Of a stretch of DNA of 64,000 bases, positions 22,973 to 32,166 are shown piece by piece. Below the pieces are notes generated by a model, which worked only from the letters and a program-made list of their open reading frames with translations, ran no database searches and had not been told where the DNA came from. The stretch is from Pseudomonadota bacterium (GTDB lineage Bacteria > Pseudomonadota > Gammaproteobacteria > Steroidobacterales > Steroidobacteraceae). The position numbers were made by a program, and so were the translations under genes. How positions within the stretch are numbered: position 1 is the first letter of the stretch; every line of letters begins with the position of its first letter. The stretch spans positions 620,001 to 684,000 of the forward strand of contig JAFEDU010000001.1 of NCBI GenBank assembly GCA_018241425.1, given 5' to 3'.

Positions 22973-24079
22973 TCAGTGCGCGGGCGCCGCGTTGCGGCCC
23001 GAATCGAGTGCGTGCGACAGCGCCGCGCGCGCCAGCGGCAGCGGGTCCGTATCGGCGAGGTTCATGAGCACCACCACGGTCGTGCGGGTGGCAGGGTCGC
23101 GTTCGAGGGCGGTGCGGAACCCCTGCCACGAGCCGTCGAACTCGAGCGCCGGGATGCCGGCCACGGTCACCGGATCGAAGCAGAAGCCGTGCTCGGTCAC
23201 GCTCCCGTCCGCAAGATGCGTGCGCGCCCAGAGCGCCTCCCACGAGGCCGGGCTCAGGAGCTGGCGGCGGTCCATCGCGGCGATCCAGGCGGCCCAGTCA
23301 TCGACGGACAGGTAGAGGCTGCCGTCCGCGGTGGCGTTGAGCGCCGCGGAGGCGAAGTCCTGGTTGCGCACGCCATCCCCGGTGCGCAGGTAACCCGCGG
23401 CCCGGTGCCTCACGATGTCGCGGTCGCTGATGATGCGTGCGGTGCGCATCCCGAGGGGCCTGAAGATCTCGCTTGCGAGGAAGTCGCCGTAGAAGCGCCC
23501 GGTGAGCCGCGTCACGAGGATGCCCGCGAGGATGTAGCCTGAGTTGCTGTACTTCCAGCGCGTGCCCGGCGGGTAGTTGAGCGGGTAGGACGCGATCGTG
23601 CGCACCAGCTCCTCGTCGGTGTACTCGCGCCGCAGGTCGAAGATCTCCCCGCCGTCCTCCTCCGTGTCGTGCAGGCCCGCGGTATGGTCTAAGAGCTCGC
23701 GCACGGTGATACCGCGCCAGGCATCCGGCACGGGTCCCAGGTACTTCGCGACCGGATCGCCGAGCGACAGCCTCCCCCGCTCCTGCAGCAGCAGCACCGC
23801 CGCGGCGGTGAATTGCTTGCCCAGGGAGCCGGACTGGAACAGGGTGTCGTGGCGGACCGGGACGTCGTGCTCGAGGTTCGCGTAGCCATAGGTCGACACG
23901 CGCTGCACCTGCGCGTCGCGGACCACCAGGAGGGCCGCACCCGGCACATGGTCGCGGGTGCGCGCCGCCTGGAAGAGCGCATCGACCTCGTCGGCGTGCG
24001 TCGCAGGCGCCACCGCGAGCGCCACCCATGCCGCGGCGCGCGCCCAGCGGCCGGCACCGCGCGAAGCGGTCTGCCTCAA
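22973..24079 (-). CDS. Exported serine hydrolase, class C beta-lactamase/DD-peptidase fold
   Basis: 368 aa started at a TTG placed 6 nt after GGAGGG, which gives a clean signal peptide (RWARAAAWVALAVAPATHA). The catalytic SxxK is Ser85-Leu-Gly-Lys88 (SGSLGKQF) and the YxN motif is Tyr177-Ser-Asn179. The family includes class C beta-lactamases, DD-peptidases, D-aminopeptidases and esterases; which applies is unknown. A longer in-frame start at 24139 would run through the shared promoter region and lacks a good ribosome site. Divergent from a TonB receptor gene across operator-like site A. Confidence 0.88.
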   Translation of the reverse strand: MRQTASRGAGRWARAAAWVALAVAPATHADEVDALFQAARTRDHVPGAALLVVRDAQVQRVSTYGYANLEHDVPVRHDTLFQSGSLGKQFTAAAVLLLQERGRLSLGDPVAKYLGPVPDAWRGITVRELLDHTAGLHDTEEDGGEIFDLRREYTDEELVRTIASYPLNYPPGTRWKYSNSGYILAGILVTRLTGRFYGDFLASEIFRPLGMRTARIISDRDIVRHRAAGYLRTGDGVRNQDFASAALNATADGSLYLSVDDWAAWIAAMDRRQLLSPASWEALWARTHLADGSVTEHGFCFDPVTVAGIPALEFDGSWQGFRTALERDPATRTTVVVLMNLADTDPLPLARAALSHALDSGRNAAPAH

Positions 24080-24103
24080 AGCGCGCCCTCCAAAGAATAG
24101 GTT

Positions 24104-24117
24104 ATTGTAATGATATA
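24104..24117 (+). promoter_or_regulatory. Nag-region operator-like site A
   Basis: ATTGTAATGATATA, one of five copies of the pattern ATTRYAATGWTATA seen only between 24.1 and 43.3 kb. It lies in the gap between the divergent serine hydrolase and TonB receptor genes. The AT-rich sequence may double as a promoter element. Binding by the GntR-type regulator at 37199-37960 is inferred from distribution. Confidence 0.6.
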
Positions 24118-24161
24118 GGAACCAGCCTACATTCCGCATCAATAAGAAGGAGGATTGGGCA

Positions 24162-27065
24162 ATGGGGAGCGTTCGCGTTCGCAGTCGCCGCGCATGGCGC
24201 GTAACCGGTATCGCGCTGGCACTGGGCATGGTACCGGCGGCATGGGCGGCGGACACATCCGCCACGGGCGGGGATTCCCCGCAGGGCCCGCCGGCCAAGA
24301 ACACCGGGGACGCCCAGCTCGAGACCGTGGTCGTCACCGGCTCGTACCTGCGGCGCACCGACACCGAGACTCCCTCGCCGGTGCAGCTGATCACGGCCGC
24401 CGAGATCGACAAGAGCGGCATGACGACCATCTCCGACGTCATCCGCAACGTCTCCGCGGACAACAGCGGCTCGCTCACCCAGAACTTCAGCGGCGCGCTG
24501 GCCGGCGGCGCGAGCGGCATCTCGCTGCGCGGGCTCACGCTCGATGCGACGCTGGTGCTGGTGGACGGCCACCGCATGGCCCCCTACCCGCTCGCCGACG
24601 ACGGCCAGCGCCCGTTCGTCGACTTGTCCTCGCTCCCCCTGTCGATGGTCGAGCGCGTCGAGGTCCTGAAGGACGGTGCCTCCGCGATCTACGGGTCGGA
24701 TGCCATCGCGGGCGTCGTCAACGTGATCCTCAAGCCCCAGTTCATCGGCCTGCAGGTCGATGGCAACTTCGGCTCGTCCTACCGCGGCGATGGCCTCAGC
24801 CAGCGCGGCTCGATCCTGTACGGCTTCGGCGACCTCGACAGCGACGGCCACAACGTCTACTTCAACCTGGAGTACCGCCACGAGGCCTCCATCAGCCAGG
24901 CGAACCGGCCCTCCTACCTGAGCGACCTGAACCTCACCCCGTACGGCGGCCCGGACCGCCGCGGCGGCGTCGTGCAGCAGTCCTACCCGAACAATGGCAC
25001 CTACACCGTGCCCGGGATGGTCGCGCCGCTGGGCCCGGTCCAGAACGGCGACCCGAACGCCGGCTACTACCCGCTGCCCGGCTGTGCGGCGCAGAACGTG
25101 GTGCCGCCGTTTGATTCCGCCACCCCCGGCGGCTGCGTGTGGGACATCAACCAGTACAACAAGATCCAGCCGCGCACGGCCGGGCTGAACGCCTCGGCGC
25201 GCTGGACGCAGAACATGGGCTCGGGCTGGAAGAACGAATTCACCGCCTCGTTCTTCAACTCCCAGGCCGAGCAGTACCGGCAGTCCGACTACTACAGCAC
25301 GGGGCCTGTGACCGTCCCCTACACCTGGGTCGGGTCCAACGGCGTGCTGGTCGACCAGACCAACCCCAACAGCACCTCCATCGTGCTGCCGGCCACGAGC
25401 CTCGACAACCCGTTCAACCCGGCGAGCCCCTACTTCGCCGCCGCCGAGGCCTACTACAAGGCCCACGGCGCCAACTGGGCCTCCTACGTCGGCCAGCCAG
25501 CGCTCTACTACGGCGTGCTCACCGACTTCCCCGACCAGCAGATCAAGTTCAACACCGACGTGTTCCGCATCGTCGATGACATCAGCGGGACCCTCGGCGC
25601 CTGGGACACCAACTTCAGCCTGGGCTACGTGCATGCGGCCACGAAGGCGACCTACTACGGCTTCATCCGCAACAGCCTCTTCAGCGCGGCGATCTCCTCC
25701 GGCCAATACCGCGTCGGCCAGAACGCCTACCTGAACTCCCCCGCCCTCTACGCCGAGCTCGCCCCCGTGACCGATGACACCGCGGTCTCCGAGCTCGCCT
25801 ATGTCTCGGCGAACGCCAACCGCACGCTGTTCCAGCTGCCGGGCGGCCCGCTCGCGGTCGCAGTCGGGGCGGAGGCGCGCACGCTGCGCGCCAACAACCC
25901 CGGCGAGCCCTACGCGCCGCAGGGCGACATCATCATGGACGGCAGCTTCTATGCGCGCGGCTCGCAGGCGATCTCGGCCGCGTTCGTCGAGTTCGCAGCC
26001 CCGCTCCTGCAGTCGCTGGAGTTCGACGCCGCCGGCCGCGTCGACCACTACAACGACCCGAAGAACACCTCGTTCACGCCGAAGTTCGGCCTGAAGTGGA
26101 CCCCGATCGAGCAGCTGGCGCTGCGCGGCACCTTCGCGCGCGGCTTCCGGGCCCCGGGCATCGCCGAGGCCGGTGCCAGCGGCACGGGATCTGCGACCAC
26201 GGCCCCGGTCGACCCGCTGCGCTGTCCGTACACTCACAAGCCCTCCGACTGCGGCCAGGGGTATGCGGCCACCCTCAGCGTCGGCAACCCCAACCTCAAG
26301 CCCGAGAAGTCGCGCAGCTACACGCTCGGCATCGTGGTCGAGCCGGTGAAGCGCATGAGCCTCACCCTGGACTACTACAACATCCGCCGCGACGACGAGA
26401 TCGTGCCGGCACCGCTGGGACTCGAGGCGCCCGTGCGCGGCGTACAGCAGCCGGGGACCGACTATCCCGGGCCAATCATCTACTATCCGCAGCCCTACGT
26501 GAACGCGGCCTACTCGAACACTTCCGGCTACGATGCCGGCGCGCAGGTGGAGGTCCCCCTGGGCTTCTACGGCAAGCTGACGTTCAACCTGGACGCCAAC
26601 TACGTCATCACCTCCGACCAGACCTTCATCGACCCGGTCAACGGCAACCAGACCTACCACTACGCCGGGACCGCAGGTCCCACCGCGGTCGGCGGCGCGG
26701 TCGGCACGCCGCGCACGCGCGGCACGTTCCGGGCCGACTGGACCCGCGGGCCGCTGTCGCTCGGCACGACCATCAACTACCGCGGCGTCATGAAGGGCAT
26801 CGACGAGTCGGTCTCGGGCGATGCGTGCCTGCAGCTGTCGGTCGACAACCCGCACTGCTACATTGCGTCCTTTACCTACGCGGACGTGTACGGCCAGTAC
26901 GCCTACGGTGATCACCTGCAGCTCAATGCCACGGTGACCAACGTGACGAACCGCCTGCCGCCGCTGAACACGATCACTTATGGCGGATTCAACTACAACC
27001 CCTCCCTGGACCAGGCCGGCGCCGTCGGCCGCTACTACGAGCTCGGCATCCGCTACAAGTTCTAG
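24162..27065 (+). CDS. TonB-dependent outer-membrane receptor 1
   Basis: 967 aa outer-membrane transporter. AGGAGG precedes the ATG. Residues 1-30 form a signal peptide, followed by LETVVVTGSYLRR (TonB-box-like), a plug domain with LRGLTLDATLVLVDGHRMAPYP and VERVEVLKDGASAIYGSDAIAGVVNVILK-type segments (about 70-190), and a long beta-barrel with a LGIRYKF C-terminus ending in Phe. This subclass commonly imports oligosaccharides, peptides or other large substrates. The M61 peptidase gene follows 28 bp after the stop, and operator-like site A lies upstream, so it is probably part of the amino-sugar/glycopeptide locus. Confidence 0.93.
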   Translation: MGSVRVRSRRAWRVTGIALALGMVPAAWAADTSATGGDSPQGPPAKNTGDAQLETVVVTGSYLRRTDTETPSPVQLITAAEIDKSGMTTISDVIRNVSADNSGSLTQNFSGALAGGASGISLRGLTLDATLVLVDGHRMAPYPLADDGQRPFVDLSSLPLSMVERVEVLKDGASAIYGSDAIAGVVNVILKPQFIGLQVDGNFGSSYRGDGLSQRGSILYGFGDLDSDGHNVYFNLEYRHEASISQANRPSYLSDLNLTPYGGPDRRGGVVQQSYPNNGTYTVPGMVAPLGPVQNGDPNAGYYPLPGCAAQNVVPPFDSATPGGCVWDINQYNKIQPRTAGLNASARWTQNMGSGWKNEFTASFFNSQAEQYRQSDYYSTGPVTVPYTWVGSNGVLVDQTNPNSTSIVLPATSLDNPFNPASPYFAAAEAYYKAHGANWASYVGQPALYYGVLTDFPDQQIKFNTDVFRIVDDISGTLGAWDTNFSLGYVHAATKATYYGFIRNSLFSAAISSGQYRVGQNAYLNSPALYAELAPVTDDTAVSELAYVSANANRTLFQLPGGPLAVAVGAEARTLRANNPGEPYAPQGDIIMDGSFYARGSQAISAAFVEFAAPLLQSLEFDAAGRVDHYNDPKNTSFTPKFGLKWTPIEQLALRGTFARGFRAPGIAEAGASGTGSATTAPVDPLRCPYTHKPSDCGQGYAATLSVGNPNLKPEKSRSYTLGIVVEPVKRMSLTLDYYNIRRDDEIVPAPLGLEAPVRGVQQPGTDYPGPIIYYPQPYVNAAYSNTSGYDAGAQVEVPLGFYGKLTFNLDANYVITSDQTFIDPVNGNQTYHYAGTAGPTAVGGAVGTPRTRGTFRADWTRGPLSLGTTINYRGVMKGIDESVSGDACLQLSVDNPHCYIASFTYADVYGQYAYGDHLQLNATVTNVTNRLPPLNTITYGGFNYNPSLDQAGAVGRYYELGIRYKF

Positions 27066-27093
27066 GCGCGCGCGCCGCCGCATCGCCGCGGCC

Positions 27094-28974
27094 ATGGCCG
27101 CGGCGCTCGGCGCGCTCGGCGCGCTCGGCGCGGCCGGCGTGGCCGGCGCGAACGAGGAGCCGGCCGCGGCGAGCGTCGAGGTCGACCTGCGCGAGGCCGC
27201 GCGCGGGGTGATGAAGGTGCACCTCACCCTGCCGGTCACGCCCGGCCCGGTGACGCTCGTCTACCCGAAGTGGCTGCCGGGGCGCCACGGCCCTGCGGGC
27301 CCGATCACGAACCTCGCCGGCCCGACCTTGAGCGCGCTCGGGCACCCGCTCACCTTCCGCCGCGACGATGTGGACATGTACGCGCTGCACGTCGAGGTGC
27401 CGCAGGGGGCCCACGAGCTGTCGGCCGACTTCGAGGTGCTGACCGCGCTGCGGCCGGACGGCCTCGTCAACGGGCTCGAGGCGCCGCGCACGGCCACCGA
27501 GAGCCTGGCGATCCTGGAGTGGCACCAGGCGGTGCTCTACCCTGCCGACAGCGACAGCGACCGGCTGCGCTACCAGGCGAAGGTGCACCTGCCGCCGGGA
27601 TGGAAGTACGCGACCGCGCTCGAGACCACGGGAAGTACGGCCGACACGGTGAGCTTCGCGCCCAGCTCGCTGACGACCCTGATCGATTCCACGCTGCTGA
27701 CGGGGCGCTACTTCCAGAGCTACGAGCTCGGCGGGGAGCCGGCGGTGCGGCTGCACGTGGCCGCCGACGGCCCGGCCGCGCTCAACCTCACCCCGGAGGT
27801 GCTCGCCCACTACCGCCAGCTGGTGGTGCAGGCGCGGCGCCTGTTCGGCGCGACGCACTACCGGCACTACGACTTCCTCTACGTGCTCACCGACCAGATC
27901 ATGCCCGACGGGCTCGAGCACCACGAGTCGAGCGACAACCGCTCCCCCTACCGCACCTTCCTCGACGATGACGTGCGGCGCGCGGAGGCGAACCTCCTCG
28001 CGCACGAGTACACGCACTCCTGGAACGGCAAGTACCGAAGACCGGCCGGGCTTGCCACGCGCAACTACCAGGACCCGATGCGCGGGGAGCTCTTGTGGGT
28101 GTACGAGGGCCTCACCGAGTACCTGGGCGACGTGCTCGCCGCGCGCAGCGGGCTTCTGACCCCGGAGGAGTTCAGGAGCGAGCTGGCGCACGACCTCGCC
28201 GGCATGCAGTCCCACGGGGCGCGCACCTGGCGCAGCCTCCAGGACACCACGATCGCAGCCCAGCTCATCTACGTGCAGCCACGCGACTGGGCGGCACGGC
28301 TGCGCCGCCAGGAGGACTTCTACCAGGAGTCCGCGCTCCTGTGGCTCGAGGCGGACACGCTGATCCGCCGCCTCTCCAACGGCCAGCGGAGCCTGGATGA
28401 CTTCTGCCGGCGCTTCTACGGCGCCCCAAGCGGCGCGCCCCAGGTGGTCAAGTACGAGTTCGAGGACGTGGTCGCGGCCCTGAATGCCGTGCAGCCCTAC
28501 GACTGGCGCGGGTTCTGGCTCGAGCGCCTGAACACGACGCGCCCGGAGGCGCCCGCGCAGGGCATCCGCGACAGCGGCTGGCAGATGGTGCTGAACGCCG
28601 AGCCCGCCGTCATGCACCGCGCGCACGAGGCCGACGACCACGACGTGGACGCGCGCTTCTCGCTCGGGTTCTACGCCAACGAGGACGCGACCTTGAGCGA
28701 CATCATCCCCGGCTCACCGGCGGATGCGGCGCTCCTGGCCCCCGGTGACCGGCTGATCGCGGTCAACGGCCGGCGCTTTGCCCCCGAGGAGCTGCGCGAT
28801 GCCCTGGGCGCCTCGGCGCGCGGAGTCCCGACGCTCACCCTCCTCATCGAGCGCGGCGACCAGTTCCGCACCGTCGAGCTGCACTACGAGGGCGGCCCGC
28901 GCGAGGCGCACCTGGTGCCGGTGGCCGGCGCCGCGAACCTCCTCGACAGGATCTCGGCCCCGCTGCCGCGCTAG
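27094..28974 (+). CDS. M61-family glycyl aminopeptidase with PDZ domain
   Basis: 626 aa zinc peptidase. The HEYTH motif (HExxH) with a downstream Glu in LLWVYEGLTEYLGD forms the gluzincin site, and the N-terminal beta domain (YPKWLPGRHGP) is typical of M61. A PDZ domain is visible near the C-terminus (SDIIPGSPADAALLAPGDRLIAVNG). The ATG at 27094 begins a short hydrophobic Ala/Gly signal-like stretch, but the basic RARRRI residues just upstream would improve a signal peptide; no alternative start codon is available there. Substrates of family members are Gly/Ala-rich peptides. It is cotranscribed with the preceding receptor, and its TAG shares a CTAG with the stop of the convergent receptor gene. 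Confidence 0.9.
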   Translation: MAAALGALGALGAAGVAGANEEPAAASVEVDLREAARGVMKVHLTLPVTPGPVTLVYPKWLPGRHGPAGPITNLAGPTLSALGHPLTFRRDDVDMYALHVEVPQGAHELSADFEVLTALRPDGLVNGLEAPRTATESLAILEWHQAVLYPADSDSDRLRYQAKVHLPPGWKYATALETTGSTADTVSFAPSSLTTLIDSTLLTGRYFQSYELGGEPAVRLHVAADGPAALNLTPEVLAHYRQLVVQARRLFGATHYRHYDFLYVLTDQIMPDGLEHHESSDNRSPYRTFLDDDVRRAEANLLAHEYTHSWNGKYRRPAGLATRNYQDPMRGELLWVYEGLTEYLGDVLAARSGLLTPEEFRSELAHDLAGMQSHGARTWRSLQDTTIAAQLIYVQPRDWAARLRRQEDFYQESALLWLEADTLIRRLSNGQRSLDDFCRRFYGAPSGAPQVVKYEFEDVVAALNAVQPYDWRGFWLERLNTTRPEAPAQGIRDSGWQMVLNAEPAVMHRAHEADDHDVDARFSLGFYANEDATLSDIIPGSPADAALLAPGDRLIAVNGRRFAPEELRDALGASARGVPTLTLLIERGDQFRTVELHYEGGPREAHLVPVAGAANLLDRISAPLPR

Positions 28975-31298
28975 AACTTCCAGCGCATCGAGACCCCGGT
29001 GGTGCGCGGCTGGTTCACGAACATGCGCACGCGGTTGGGCGCGGAGTAGTTGTCGGAGAGGTAGTCCGAGAGCGGCGCCTGCTTGTCGAGCGCGTTGGTG
29101 CAGAACACATTCAGCTCCCAGGCGTCGTGCTCGAGGCCGGCGCGCAGGTCCAGGATCGCGTAGTCGCCCTGGTAGGTGGCCGGGTCGCTGTGGTCGAAGA
29201 ACGGGTAGGAGCGGCCCACGTACTGGCCGTCCGCGCGCACGAACGCCTGGTAGCCCGGGCGCAGGTCGAAGAAGAACTTCGCGCTCGCATTGCCGTTCCA
29301 CACCGGCACGTTCTCGAGCTGCTCGCCCTTGAGGCCGCCCAGGTTCGGGGCATCCGCATCGAGCACCGCGTGCGTGTAGCCGACCCCCAGGCCGAGCTGC
29401 AGGTGGCGGGCCACGAGCGCCTGCACCTCGATCTCCCCGCCCTTGACCACGGCGGCACCCGCATTCTCGGTGATCTGGTAGGAGCACGGCAGCGTCTCGC
29501 CCTGCTGCACGTCCTTCCACTTGATGTAGTAGGCGGCGGCATTGACGGTGAGGGCCCCGTCCAGCCAGCGCGTCTTGGCGCCGAGCTCGTAGTTCCACAG
29601 GCTGTCGGGCTGGTAGGGGCCGTAGTCCTGGCCGCAGCCCTTCTGGGCGAGGTTACTGGTGTTGACCCCGCCCGGCCGCACGCCACGCGAGGCGCTCGCG
29701 TAGTAGAGCTGGTTGTCGGTGGCCTGGTAGGAGAGCTCGCCCTTGGGGTTCACGCCGGTGTTCTTGGCGGTGCCGTCGGAGACCGTGGGGCCGCCGTTGC
29801 TCCAGCCGTCCTCGTACCTCACCGCGTCGTACTGCAGGTCGTACCAGCGCAGGCCGCCGGTGAGCTTCCACTTGTCGGTGAGCGCGTAGTTCACTTCCGA
29901 GAACACCGCGTACTGGCGCGGCGCGTAGTCCCCGTGCTGGGAGTAGTTGAGGTCGCTCAGGGTCACGCCCGAGAGCAGCGTGTTCGTGGTGTAGGTGTTG
30001 GCGAACAGCTGCGCGTAGTTGGGCGTCAGGTACCACACCGAGTAGTGGCGGTTGGAGTTGTTGAAGTACACGCCGGCGACGCCCGTCCACGGCGAGCCCT
30101 GCGGGGCGAACGCGATGCGTGCTTCCTCCGTGAACTCGTGGGTGGTCACGGTCGGGTTGTAGACGCTCGGCACGAAGGTGCCCTGCGGGATCGTGGTCTC
30201 GAGCGCCTCGGTCTCATCGTCGGGGGTGTTCTCGGTGCGCACCATGTAGGACGTGGCAGACAGCAGGCTCCCCCAGCCGAGGTCGTAGTTGACGTTGAGG
30301 TTGCTCAGCGTGAAGCGGTCGGTGTAGGCCTCCGACAGGTCGAAGGGCCGCGCCTGGATCAAGGGCGCACTCGACTGCCCGGTGGGGATGTCGTAGTTGG
30401 GTGCCCCGCCCATCTCGAGGGTCTGCACCCACACCGAGGGCGTGACGGTGAGCTTGTCGCTGACGGCGAAGCGCACGGTGGTGCGCACGCTGTAGAGCTG
30501 CTCGTTGTTGACGTTGCGCACGATCGCGCTCGGCTGCGCCGGCGACACCGGGTAGGCGGGGAATGGCGGCGGCGCCACGAACGGGTTCGGGGCCCACACG
30601 CCCACTTCCTTGTCGATGAAACCGCTGATCGTCTTGTAGGTCGCCACCAGGCGCAGCGCCACCCGGTCATCGATGAGTGGCACGTTGAGCATCGCATCGA
30701 GGCGCCCGTTGCCACCGCCATGCTCGGTGTAGGAGCCCTCGCCCTTCACGGCCGCCTCCGTGCGCGTGAGGTTCGGCTGGTTGGTGATGAAGCGCACCGT
30801 GCCGCCCATCGAGCTCGCGCCGTAGAGCGTGCCCTGCGGTCCGCGCAGCACCTCCACGCGCGCAAGGTCGAACAGGTCCGGGTCGATCGCCGCGGTGGCC
30901 CCGTCCCCGCCGGAGGGCAGGATCGGGGTCTCGTCGATGTAGACCCCGGTCGTCGGTGCGTTGCCGCCGACGGAGGCGACGCCGCGGATCGAGTAGCTGT
31001 TCTGGCCGGGACCTGCGGAGTTGAGGGTCACGCCGGGGATGCGCGCCGCGAGCGAGGCAAAGTCCTGCACGCCGGTCTCCTCCAGCGTCGCGCCGCTGAA
31101 GGCCACCACGCTCAAGGGGACCTTCTCGAGGTTCTCCTCGCGCTTCTGCGCGGTAACGATGACCTCCTCGAGCTGCGGTGCAGCCTGGGGCGCGGTCGCA
31201 GGCGGGGCCTGCTGCGCGAGCGCCGGCTGCCCGAGCGCGAGCACCAGTCCGGAGGCGGCGGTGGGAAGATGGATGCGGCGGCGACCGATCACGGACAT
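28971..31298 (-). CDS. TonB-dependent outer-membrane receptor 2
   Basis: 775 aa receptor preceded by GAGGGAG 6 nt before the ATG. Signal peptide ends near QPALAQ; LEEVIVTAQKREENLEKVP is the TonB-box-like and plug entry typical of the iron-complex/small-molecule class. The plug contains YSIRGVASVGGN and VLRGPQGTLYGASSMGGTVRF, the barrel ends with Phe (SMRWKF). It differs in subclass from receptor 1, so the two may import different substrates. It is divergent from the HAD gene across operator-like site B and overlaps the M61 gene tail-to-tail. Confidence 0.93.
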   Translation of the reverse strand: MSVIGRRRIHLPTAASGLVLALGQPALAQQAPPATAPQAAPQLEEVIVTAQKREENLEKVPLSVVAFSGATLEETGVQDFASLAARIPGVTLNSAGPGQNSYSIRGVASVGGNAPTTGVYIDETPILPSGGDGATAAIDPDLFDLARVEVLRGPQGTLYGASSMGGTVRFITNQPNLTRTEAAVKGEGSYTEHGGGNGRLDAMLNVPLIDDRVALRLVATYKTISGFIDKEVGVWAPNPFVAPPPFPAYPVSPAQPSAIVRNVNNEQLYSVRTTVRFAVSDKLTVTPSVWVQTLEMGGAPNYDIPTGQSSAPLIQARPFDLSEAYTDRFTLSNLNVNYDLGWGSLLSATSYMVRTENTPDDETEALETTIPQGTFVPSVYNPTVTTHEFTEEARIAFAPQGSPWTGVAGVYFNNSNRHYSVWYLTPNYAQLFANTYTTNTLLSGVTLSDLNYSQHGDYAPRQYAVFSEVNYALTDKWKLTGGLRWYDLQYDAVRYEDGWSNGGPTVSDGTAKNTGVNPKGELSYQATDNQLYYASASRGVRPGGVNTSNLAQKGCGQDYGPYQPDSLWNYELGAKTRWLDGALTVNAAAYYIKWKDVQQGETLPCSYQITENAGAAVVKGGEIEVQALVARHLQLGLGVGYTHAVLDADAPNLGGLKGEQLENVPVWNGNASAKFFFDLRPGYQAFVRADGQYVGRSYPFFDHSDPATYQGDYAILDLRAGLEHDAWELNVFCTNALDKQAPLSDYLSDNYSAPNRVRMFVNQPRTTGVSMRWKF

Positions 31299-31347
31299 GG
31301 AGCACTCCCTCTTAATTTCCCTTGGAATCTAATCGGCTCCGCATGTC

Positions 31348-31361
31348 ATTGCAATGTTATA
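31348..31361 (+). promoter_or_regulatory. Nag-region operator-like site B
   Basis: ATTGCAATGTTATA, 50 bp upstream of receptor 2 and immediately before the HAD gene. The TTATACT just inside it could be the -10 of the HAD promoter, which would put the transcription start close to the ATG at 31372 and make that transcript nearly leaderless. The regulator is inferred. Confidence 0.6.
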
Positions 31362-31371
31362 CTCAATTCGA

Positions 31372-32103
31372 ATGATGGATGGTTGTCCCCCGGATGGCGC
31401 CGACGAGTCGGCGCACGCTGCACTGCTGACTCCCCGCCTGCCCCCGCCCGGTGCGCTCGCACCGCTGAAGGCGGTCATCTTCGACATGGACGGGCTGATG
31501 CTCGACACCGAGCGCTGGGAGCGCGCCGCCTGGCGGGAGGTCGCCCAGGCGCACGGGCACCGCATGAGCGATGAGTTCTTCGCAACGCTCATCGGCCGGC
31601 GCGAGGCCGACACCGCCGCGCACATGCGCGCACACTTCGGCGCGCGGTTTCCGTTCGAGGCCGCGCGGACCCAGGCGCGCGAGCGCTTCGACCACTGGAT
31701 GACCCACTGCCCGCAGCCGGTGAAGCCGGGACTCTCGTCGCTGCTCGCGGTGCTGCATGGACAGGGCTTCACGCTCGCGGTCGCAAGCTCCACGCGACGC
31801 GCGCGGGCGCTGGCGCGCTTGGGCCCGCTCGCGGTGCGCTTCGCGGTCACGGTCTTTGGCGACGAGGTCCGCCACGCGAAGCCGGACCCGGAGATCTACC
31901 TGCGAACGCTTTCGCTCCTGGGGGTGGATCCGGCCGAGGCGCTCGCGCTGGAGGACTCCCCGCCGGGCTTTGCCGCCGCCCGGGCCGCTGGCCTCACTAC
32001 GGTCGTCATCCCGGACATCCTTCCGCCCCCTGCGGATGCCCCGTACGTGTGTAATTCATTGACGGATATAGAGAATTGGATCCTGTCACGGGCCGGCTCG
32101 TAG
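31372..32103 (+). CDS. HAD-superfamily sugar-phosphatase-like hydrolase
   Basis: About 243 aa. The DxD nucleophile is Asp38/Asp40 in VIFDMDGLMLDTE; the conserved Ser/Thr (VASSTRRARA) and HAKPDPEIYLRTL plus LEDSPPGFAAARAAG complete the HAD core with a helical type I cap, as in beta-phosphoglucomutase and sugar phosphatases. An ATG at 31354 would overlap operator-like site B; 31372 or 31375 was preferred for that reason, though no ribosome site is visible. In a sugar locus it may dephosphorylate a hexosamine or related phosphate, but the substrate is not known. Confidence 0.82.
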   Translation: MMDGCPPDGADESAHAALLTPRLPPPGALAPLKAVIFDMDGLMLDTERWERAAWREVAQAHGHRMSDEFFATLIGRREADTAAHMRAHFGARFPFEAARTQARERFDHWMTHCPQPVKPGLSSLLAVLHGQGFTLAVASSTRRARALARLGPLAVRFAVTVFGDEVRHAKPDPEIYLRTLSLLGVDPAEALALEDSPPGFAAARAAGLTTVVIPDILPPPADAPYVCNSLTDIENWILSRAGS

Positions 32104-32119
32104 CCCCGGCCCGGAAAAG

Positions 32120-32133
32120 ATTATAATGATATA
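32120..32133 (+). promoter_or_regulatory. Nag-region operator-like site C
   Basis: ATTATAATGATATA, 34 bp before the start of the permease-aminotransferase-kinase-nagB operon. The TATAAT within it could also be a -10 hexamer, so a bound regulator would block the promoter directly. Confidence 0.62.
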
Positions 32134-32166
32134 AAGTATGAACGCTGGGGATCGAGGGGCCTTCAG

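Noticed and set aside
24102..27239. Long antisense frame opposite receptor 1
   Set aside because: No recognisable domains; runs across operator site A and the whole receptor gene.
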